NCBI GenBank assembly: GCA_041495845.1
Contig: JBGQDM010000017.1
Coordinates: 1-44,690 of the forward strand
From: JBGQDM01 sp041495845
Lineage (GTDB): Bacteria; Acidobacteriota; Terriglobia; Terriglobales; Acidobacteriaceae
Length of the DNA: 44,690 nucleotides
Reading direction: 5' to 3'
In this document: piece by piece, positions 41,315 to 44,690 of the stretch
Layout: each line of letters starts with the position of its first letter
Numbering within the stretch: position 1 is the first letter of the stretch
The notes under the pieces: generated by a model
Told to the model about the DNA's origin: nothing
The model's input: only the letters and a program-made list of their open reading frames with translations
Databases searched by the model: none
Made by a program: the position numbers and the translations under genes

Positions 41315-42754
41315 ATGACTCACGCCCGCCGCCAGTTTCTCTTGAATGCATTCAAGCTGTTCGATCTGGGGCTGATGGTGTCTTCGTTTGTGCTGGCGGC
41401 CTTGGTGGTCCTCTACCACACGCAAGGGATGCAGCCCGCCGAATTTTTTGCCATGCGCGTGAAGATCCAGAATTTTGTGGTCTTTGCGCTCTTCCTGCTG
41501 CTCTGGCACTGGATCTTCAGCGCGTTTGAGCTCTACGCCTCGCGCCGCCTGTCGGTGAAGCGACAGGAAGTCTACGACGTAATCAAGGCCACCACGCTGG
41601 GGACGGTCGTCATCTTCGCGGCTGCCAAGATCCTGCACATCAGCCTGGCCACGTTGCCTTCACTGGTCATCTTCTGGTTGCTGGTGACGGGCACGACCGT
41701 GGTCAGCCGCATCCTGCTGCGCTTTGTACTTGCCTACATCCGGCGGCATGGCCGCAATCTGCGCGATGTGCTGATTGTCGGAACCAATGAACGCGCTCTC
41801 GAATTCGCAGCCAAAGCGCAGAGACGCCCTGACCTCGGCTATCGCATCATTGGATTCGTAGACCAGGACTGGCAGGGCGCGCGCAAGCTCGAGGGCACAG
41901 ACTTCAAGTTGGTGAGTGACCTGGCCGGAATGGCCGCCTTCCTCCGCGCCAACGTGGTGGACGAAGTGTTCATGGCGCTACCCATGCGCTCGTTCCACGA
42001 CGAAGCTTCCCGCCTCGCTGCACTCTGTGAGGAACAGGGCATCCCCGTCCGCCTCATGTCCAATATTTTGAACCTCAAGCTGGCCAAGGCCTCCGCCGAG
42101 GAAGTTGGAGGTGATGCCCACATCACGCACTCCACGGGATGGAAAGAGGGCTGGCCGGTGGTGGTGAAGCGAACCTTTGACCTGTTGGCCTCGAGCATGC
42201 TGCTCCTGTTGCTCTCGCCCGTGCTGGTCATCGCCGCCATCTGCATCAAGCTCACCTCGCCCGGTCCGGTGATGTTTGTGCAGAGACGCCTGGGCCTCAG
42301 CAAGCGCCGTTTCCTCATCTACAAGTTCCGCACCATGGTGGTGGACGCCGAGAAGCGCATGTGCGAGATCGAACACCTGAACGAGATTACGGGTCCAGTC
42401 TTCAAGATCAAGAATGATCCCCGTATCACCGCCGTGGGTCGCTTTCTGCGCAAGACCAGCATTGACGAGTTGCCGCAATTGTTCAATGTGCTCCGCGGCG
42501 ACATGAGCCTGGTCGGCCCGCGTCCCTTGCCGGTACGCGACTACGAGGGCTTCAACGAAGACTGGCAGCGCCGCCGTTTTAGCGTCAAGCCCGGCATCAC
42601 CTGTCTCTGGCAAGTACGCGGGCGAAATTCCATTCCCTTCGAAGAGTGGATGGAACTCGATCTGCAATACATCGACAAATGGTCGTTGTGGCTGGATTTC
42701 CGCATTCTGCTGCAAACCATTCCTGCCGTCCTCCGCGGTTCCGGTGCAGCCTGA
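41315..42754 (+). CDS. Undecaprenyl-phosphate sugar phosphotransferase (WcaJ/EpsE type)
   Basis: 479 residues. Four N-terminal membrane helices (about 15-130), a Rossmann-like CoA-binding-type domain (VLIVGTNERALEFA, LGYRIIGFVDQ), then a fifth hydrophobic segment (DLLASSMLLLLLSPVLVIAAICIKL) and the bacterial sugar transferase domain with SPGPVMFVQRRLGL, KFRTMVVDAE, RKTSIDELPQLFNVLRGDMSLVGPRPLP and KPGITCLWQVRGR. It attaches the first sugar phosphate to the lipid carrier on the cytoplasmic face, starting repeat-unit synthesis. Sugar specificity is not evident. The NRPS start lies 119 bp downstream. Confidence 0.94.
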   Translation: MTHARRQFLLNAFKLFDLGLMVSSFVLAALVVLYHTQGMQPAEFFAMRVKIQNFVVFALFLLLWHWIFSAFELYASRRLSVKRQEVYDVIKATTLGTVVIFAAAKILHISLATLPSLVIFWLLVTGTTVVSRILLRFVLAYIRRHGRNLRDVLIVGTNERALEFAAKAQRRPDLGYRIIGFVDQDWQGARKLEGTDFKLVSDLAGMAAFLRANVVDEVFMALPMRSFHDEASRLAALCEEQGIPVRLMSNILNLKLAKASAEEVGGDAHITHSTGWKEGWPVVVKRTFDLLASSMLLLLLSPVLVIAAICIKLTSPGPVMFVQRRLGLSKRRFLIYKFRTMVVDAEKRMCEIEHLNEITGPVFKIKNDPRITAVGRFLRKTSIDELPQLFNVLRGDMSLVGPRPLPVRDYEGFNEDWQRRRFSVKPGITCLWQVRGRNSIPFEEWMELDLQYIDKWSLWLDFRILLQTIPAVLRGSGAA

Positions 42755-42873
42755 AGTTCTTGCTTCGGATCAGAGTAGCGCTGCAGCGATGCCACCACCT
42801 GCGCCTTGTCGTTGTCCCCTTCAGGGGCCAAGGGTGATTCCAACTTTTTCCGCCGCAAGCTAAACCCATTCGC

Positions 42874-44690
42874 ATGTCTGACTCGATGTCTTCTCCCAAT
42901 CCGTCAACTCGTCGTTTCATCCCCGATCTGGTTGCCGCTCAGGCTGCGGTTGCACCCAACGCGGTGGCCGTGGTCAGCGCCACCGGTTCGCTTACCTATC
43001 ACGAACTGGAGCAGCGCGCCAATCAGCTGGCACACTATCTCCACTCGCTCGGCATTGGCCGCGAAGGCCTGGTGGCGGTTTCTGTGGAACGCTCGCTCGA
43101 GATGGTCGTCGCCGCGCTGGGAATTCTTAAAGCCGGCGCCGCGTATCTGCCGCTCGATCCCGCCGCACCGCAAGAACGGACCGGCACGCTACTGCGCGAC
43201 GCCGGAATCAGCGCCGTGATTACGCGCAGCGGGCTCGCGGAGCACCTGCTGGGAGAAGAGAACTGCCCGGTGGTACGCCTGGATGCCGATGCCGCGCCGA
43301 TTGCTTCATTCCCGAAATCGACTCCCACGACCAGTCTCACCGCAGACAGCTTGGCCTACGTGATCTACACCTCCGGTTCCAGTGGGCAGCCCAAGGGGGT
43401 TGAAGTCACCCACGGTGCGTTGCGCAACCTCGTGGAATGGCATCTTTCCGCGTTTCAAGTGACCGCGGCTGACCGCGCCGCTCATAGCGCCGCCCTTGGC
43501 TTCGACGCGTCCGTCTGGGAATTGTGGCCTTACCTGGCAGCCGGAGCCGCGGTTTGCCTGGCCGCGGATTCCGTACGCAACAATCCTCACGCGCTCCGCG
43601 ATTGGATGCTGCAAGAAAAAATCAGCATTGCCTTTCTGGTCACTCCGCTGGCGGAACGAATGCTCCTGCTCCCGTGGCCAGCCTCGGCCCCGTTACGCAT
43701 TCTTCTGACCGGAGCGGACACCTTGCGCCATCGTCCCGCGCCGGGCTTGCCTTTCACCCTGGTAAATAATTACGGTCCCACCGAGTTCACGGTGGTGGCG
43801 ACTTCCGGGGTGGTGGAGCCGGCAGAGTCCACTCAGCCGCCGTCCATCGGCAGGCCCATCGCCAATGCTTCGGTCTACATCCTGGATGAAGCGGGGCGCC
43901 CGGTCGCGCCCGGCACGGCTGGCGAACTTTACCTCGGAGGCGCCAGCTTGGCGCGCGGATATCGCAAACAGCCTGCGCTTACCGCCGAGCGATTCGTTCC
44001 GAACCCTTTCCAGAGCGAAGCAGGCAGCCGTCTTTACCGCACCGGCGACCTGGCCCGCATGCTGCCGAATGGAGAAGTGGAATTCCTCGGCCGCCTGGAC
44101 GAGCAGGTCAAGATTCGCGGCTATCGCGTCGAGCCCGGAGAAATTGTTACCGCCCTCGATGCCCATCCGGAGGTGGAGACCAGCGCTGTGGTGGTTGCGG
44201 AAGCGAACGGCGATCGGCGTCTGATCGCGTATGTCGTGCTTTCCGGTTCGGCCAGAATTACGGCGTCTGCCTTGCGCCAGTTCTTGCTGCCGCGGTTGCC
44301 TGAATACATGGTTCCTTCAGCCTTTGTCCGGGTTCCGTTTCTACCGATTACCGCGAATGGAAAATTGGATCGCGCCGCGCTGCCACAGCCTGCTACCGAC
44401 AACCTGCTGCCGGAAGAAGACTACGTAGCCCCGCGTACGGTGATTGAGGAACGTCTGGCGACGGTGATTGCGCCGCTGCTGCACGTGGACCGCGTGGGCG
44501 GCCATGACAACTTTTTCCTCCTGGGCGGGCACTCACTGCTCGGTACCCAACTCCTCGCCCGCATCACCACCGAGTTTGGCGTGGACCTGACGCTGCTCAG
44601 TTTATTTGACCATCCTACGCTGGCGGAAATGTCCGCTGAAATCGAAAAACTGATTGTGGCCAAAGTGCAGGCCGGCGACCCCGTGCCTGC
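42874..44690 (+). CDS. Non-ribosomal peptide synthetase, adenylation plus carrier domain (3' end off window)
   Basis: 605 codons are visible and the frame is open at the right edge. Starting at ATG 42874 with no condensation domain, it begins directly with an adenylation domain: A3 YTSGSSGQPKGV (165), A4 FDASVWE (210), A5 NYGPTE (299-304), A7 YRTGDL, A8 GRLDEQVKIRGYRVEPGEI, A10 NGKLDR; then a carrier domain with DNFFLLGGHSLL, whose Ser554 carries phosphopantetheine. Reading the specificity pocket by position gives D-A-W-L-L-G-N-V-V-K, one residue from the leucine code DAWFLGNVVK, so Leu or a similar aliphatic residue is predicted. An A-first start marks a loading module. Confidence 0.93.
   Translation, partial: MSDSMSSPNPSTRRFIPDLVAAQAAVAPNAVAVVSATGSLTYHELEQRANQLAHYLHSLGIGREGLVAVSVERSLEMVVAALGILKAGAAYLPLDPAAPQERTGTLLRDAGISAVITRSGLAEHLLGEENCPVVRLDADAAPIASFPKSTPTTSLTADSLAYVIYTSGSSGQPKGVEVTHGALRNLVEWHLSAFQVTAADRAAHSAALGFDASVWELWPYLAAGAAVCLAADSVRNNPHALRDWMLQEKISIAFLVTPLAERMLLLPWPASAPLRILLTGADTLRHRPAPGLPFTLVNNYGPTEFTVVATSGVVEPAESTQPPSIGRPIANASVYILDEAGRPVAPGTAGELYLGGASLARGYRKQPALTAERFVPNPFQSEAGSRLYRTGDLARMLPNGEVEFLGRLDEQVKIRGYRVEPGEIVTALDAHPEVETSAVVVAEANGDRRLIAYVVLSGSARITASALRQFLLPRLPEYMVPSAFVRVPFLPITANGKLDRAALPQPATDNLLPEEDYVAPRTVIEERLATVIAPLLHVDRVGGHDNFFLLGGHSLLGTQLLARITTEFGVDLTLLSLFDHPTLAEMSAEIEKLIVAKVQAGDPVP

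Noticed and set aside
1..44690. CRISPR arrays, tRNA genes, transposases, prophage genes
   Set aside because: No regularly spaced direct repeats, cloverleaf-like sequences or mobile-element proteins were seen on either strand.

Overview
The window looks like a chromosomal segment of a high-GC, Gram-negative, non-phototrophic bacterium, most likely a soil Acidobacteriota. This is inferred from gene content: a secreted BNR/sortilin-like protein with the acidobacterial RWRMIGP..GGRT opening, a giant secreted TPR protein, an archaemetzincin, a cytochrome-type histidine kinase and an exosortase-style exopolysaccharide cluster. I see no tRNA, rRNA, CRISPR array, insertion sequence or phage gene.

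Layout. (1) 1-3126, minus strand: a DeoR-type repressor, a SIS-domain sugar isomerase/deglycase, a PfkB sugar kinase and a truncated amidohydrolase form a small catabolic operon behind an operator-like repeat at 3151-3194. A 65-residue basic protein follows at 3300-3497 (minus). (2) 3620-22164, plus strand: a secreted BNR protein, then six genes whose ends overlap: membrane-anchored beta-propeller, VIT/VWA protein, 2491-residue TPR protein, signal-anchored protein of unknown function, small penicillin-binding-type transpeptidase and SpoIID-like glycan hydrolase. All six begin with a signal or anchor, so the operon looks like one envelope machine. (3) 22272-29287, plus: a ferredoxin, then a nitrogen/carbamoyl-phosphate cluster: cDPGS-like P-loop protein, ornithine carbamoyltransferase, carbamate kinase, an ATCase-like transcarbamylase with altered acceptor-site residues, ornithine aminotransferase and an arginine deiminase/dihydrolase-fold enzyme. 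Together they could take arginine to ornithine, glutamate semialdehyde, ammonia and ATP.

(4) 35487-29293, minus strand: cytochrome c, four-cluster Fe-S protein, NrfD/HybB-type membrane subunit, histidine kinase with two heme-c motifs in its sensor domain, sigma-54 response regulator and archaemetzincin. This reads as an electron-transfer module with its own redox-sensing two-component system. Three CRP-type palindromes (GTGA-N6-TCAC) sit upstream of the ferredoxin, the arginine cluster and the cytochrome c gene, suggesting a shared regulon for regions 3 and 4.

(5) 36138-44690, plus: an exopolysaccharide cluster that opens with a NusG/RfaH-type antiterminator after a long leader full of inverted repeats, then a stand-alone Fis-type HTH, Wza-like export protein, Wzz/GumC-like chain-length protein, ExeA-type ATPase, a BY-kinase relative that has lost its P-loop lysine, a polyprenyl-phosphate sugar transferase, and the start of a non-ribosomal peptide synthetase (adenylation and carrier domains) that runs off the right edge.
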